Shown: one piece after another, positions 61,953-64,000 of the stretch
How positions within the stretch are numbered: position 1 is the first letter of the stretch
Layout of the letters: every line of letters starts with the position of its first letter
Assembly (NCBI RefSeq): GCF_905475345.1
Contig: NC_066587.1
Coordinates: 9,601,070 to 9,665,069 of the forward strand
Direction: 5' to 3'
Source: Vespula vulgaris
Lineage: Eukaryota; Arthropoda; Insecta; Hymenoptera; Vespidae
DNA: 64,000 nt
Position numbers and translations under genes: made by a program
The notes under the pieces: generated by a model
Database searches by the model: none
The model's input: only the letters and a program-made list of their open reading frames with translations
What the model was told of the DNA's origin: nothing

Positions 61953-64000
61953 CTATTCTTCCTTCGTAGAAAACATTGCCAATGAATTCTTTTTGCATTC
62001 CCCTTTAAATATGCCTACGAAACTACTCCTCAATCTGGCATAAATTTCTTTTCTTACGGTTGCTGTAAATTTCGTAACTAGACAACTGATTACCGCCGTA
62101 GCAAAGATTAAATTATACAAGAATACGAGTTTAAAGTTGCCAAGCCATTCTATACGACCAAAGTCTCCTAGCAGATCAAAGTTCGTCATTCCTGAAATAA
62201 TAAAGGAACCAAAATGTTGATGATACATTAACTTGTAAATTGGAAAGAGGAACAATGTAGTATATCAATAAATCATAACATTTTACTCGTTTACCTAATA
62301 TTCGGGAAAGCAGTGGTAATGCCGAACTGAGTACAAGTAAAAGAACGCAATTGGCGATGAGATGCGTAAGTGGAGTGGAACGAAATCGTGGTTGTACCCT
62401 TCTCACTCCTGGAAGCGAATAAAGCCCAATTGCACTCGTCGCGGCTAGGTAAAGTATTACCGAGACTTCAACCGTAGCTCCGATAGGTCCGAGTTTCGAC
62501 AAAGAACTGATGCCCAGCGTAAATTGCTGTGCAATTCACATTATCATCAGTTATAATCTTTTTAATAATTTTATTAACAAATATAGAAGAAAATCTCGAT
62601 ACAAACCCTCGTACTTAATGGTAGAGCTTTAATGCCGATAAGAAGTTCCAAGGTATTCTGAACCGCTAATAAGGCCGTGGCAGTGGAGAGAATAAGTAGA
62701 GCGATCATTGCCAAAGGATAAAGTAGTGTTCTTCGTACCCACCAAGTTCGTCTTTGTTCGTCTAAAATGTTTCTTTTCTTTTGAACATCTTCTAATCTCT
62801 GGGCCAGTCCACGTTGAAGAGCGCCATTTCTGAGGCACATTAATCCAGGACTCAAATTAAGAAGTTCGTCGTCTTCGACCATTGTATTACAACCTGGTAG
62901 AGACATAGGTACTGGCGAAACATACGATTTGCCTGTCGTTTTTGCATGTTGCAGTCTATGCCAAGAAAAAGGGAAAAGTACCAACGTGAAAGATTGGATA
63001 TACGAAAGGCAAAATGGTAAACAAAAAGGATTATCTTCACCAACCTTCTTCTAATACAATCCTCCTCTAACCTGTAAGCAAAAAATTCTTCATCCAAATT
63101 TTTTAGGAACTGAGGTTTTACGAGAAAAGAGCCAACAACATCGAACAATCGCACAAATCCAACTGGGGTACACACTAGAAAAAAGTCACGATTTCATTTC
63201 TATTTTCCTTTGCTATCTTTCTAATTCAAAAACTTTTAATTTTGTATATTTAATAATACTTACATAATAGTAACATTACACCTACGAAAGAAACACAAGA
63301 GTAGAGGAAAGGTAAATAATAGCTCCATATACCTGAAATTGCATTCACATACGTGTAAATAAATAGATTAACAATAAAAATGTAATTAAGTGTCATTCTC
63401 TCCATTTAACTTTTTATTCATTCTATTATTTTACTTTAACATTTTTCATGAACTTACTCAACAGTGTATGGAGACTAGATTTTTGATAATCTATGAGAGC
63501 AGACAAAACATATACCATTCCCAGCACGAGTGTTCCTAATAGGCACAAAACTGTTACAGTTTCATATACTCTAGCCATAACACCCTACAATGAAGAATTT
63601 CATTATTTCTGATAACAAAAATATAGGTACCAAATAAATAATCTAAAAGAGAGATAGAAACTATATGCACTTACCTTTTTATAACAGACAAATCCTTCCG
63701 ATTCCGTGAATAAATATGCAAATGGTAAAAACACGAAGAGAGATAAATTGGAAAAGAGGAAAACGTGGTTCCAAAGTCCTATGACATAAAAGTATAATGT
63801 TTCAGTGCTTTCAAATTCATGAACTGAAAATATGAGCAAAGGGAGTAAGATTGCATATTGAGCAAAGTTTCACCTTGTATTAGAGAACTGTTGAGCCACT
63901 TAACGTAGTAGCTATTAGGATACAATATAAGAACCTCATTGCTAGCGATGGATATAGGTAATAACAACGTTGCTCCAATAGACACTGCTAAGGCAACGGT
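61953..64000 (-). CDS. LMBR1: LMBR1/lilipod multi-pass membrane protein, 5' part outside window
   Basis: Eight exons read from the right edge: 64000-63874 (partial), 63778-63675, 63584-63458, 63332-63264, 63174-63045, 62955-62607, 62526-62295, 62191-61953. They join in frame and give 458 residues; about 60-70 N-terminal residues with the first exon(s) must lie beyond 64000. Family hallmarks are clear: LLLPISIASNE, NSYYVKWLNSSLI, FTESEGF, LCTPVG, FLVKPQFLKNLDEE, LSSALPLLSRILG and the C-terminal NFDLLGDFGRIEWLGNF. There are about eight hydrophobic segments here plus a cytosolic coiled loop (residues around 235-290 of this fragment) with acidic EDDELLNLSPG. LMBR1/LIMR proteins are lipocalin-receptor-like membrane proteins; the fly orthologue lilipod promotes self-renewal of germline stem cells through BMP signalling. 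One donor (gttggt at 63044) is weak but required by frame. LMBRD1 is a less likely assignment. Confidence 0.93.

Overview
This is a window of an insect nuclear genome, most likely hymenopteran. The evidence for eukaryotic origin is direct: multi-exon genes with GT/AG introns of roughly 60 to 500 bases, AT-rich spacers, many long (CT)n/(GA)n tracts, frequent CpG, a decayed mariner transposase, inverted-repeat elements, and protein-coding genes whose closest recognisable relatives are animal. The hymenopteran placement is an inference from composition and the MADF/BESS and mariner content, not a proof.

Layout. Positions 1 to about 49,100 are gene-poor. They hold simple repeats, several GC-rich islands (about 12.0-13.1, 25.5-26.6 and 36.2-37.3 kb) and decayed transposable elements. 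The only convincing gene there is a two-exon MADF-BESS DNA-binding protein (23,503-24,485, +). Mobile-element remains are a mariner fossil (32.5-33.1 kb, -), a MITE with ~125-bp inverted arms (40.63-40.93 kb), a related foldback (43.97-44.23 kb), a 0.6-kb inverted-repeat element carrying a frameshifted MADF reading frame (45.69-46.32 kb), and a dispersed AT-rich family with copies near 19.8, 41.0 and 43.8 kb.

The right 15 kb is gene-dense. In order: a seven-exon Na+/H+ antiporter of the NHA/SLC9B family (49,137-51,748, +); the 40S ribosome-assembly factor TSR1 in twelve exons (52,083-55,359, -), convergent with the antiporter with 334 bases between stop codons; a 3.5-kb divergent spacer containing a ~160-bp-arm inverted repeat and two diverged LTR-like direct repeats; the intronless RNA polymerase III subunit RPC10/POLR3K (58,878-59,201, +) followed only 28 bases later by the intronless threonylcarbamoyl-AMP synthase YRDC (59,230-60,036, +), a possible dicistronic unit; and the 3' eight exons of LMBR1/lilipod, a multi-pass membrane protein, entering from the right edge (61,953-64,000, -).

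Functionally, TSR1, POLR3K and YRDC are housekeeping genes of the translation machinery (40S maturation, tRNA/5S transcription, tRNA t6A modification). The antiporter and LMBR1 are membrane proteins with no evident link to them. I found no tRNA, rRNA, CRISPR or bacterial-type features. Exon boundaries were worked out by hand from reading frame, splice consensus and family resemblance; all phases close in frame, but no transcript data were available. The strongest unusual observations are a perfectly duplicated 15-bp 5' splice site in TSR1, the RPC10-YRDC pair, the MADF-bearing inverted-repeat element, and the palindrome enclosing an LTR-like unit.
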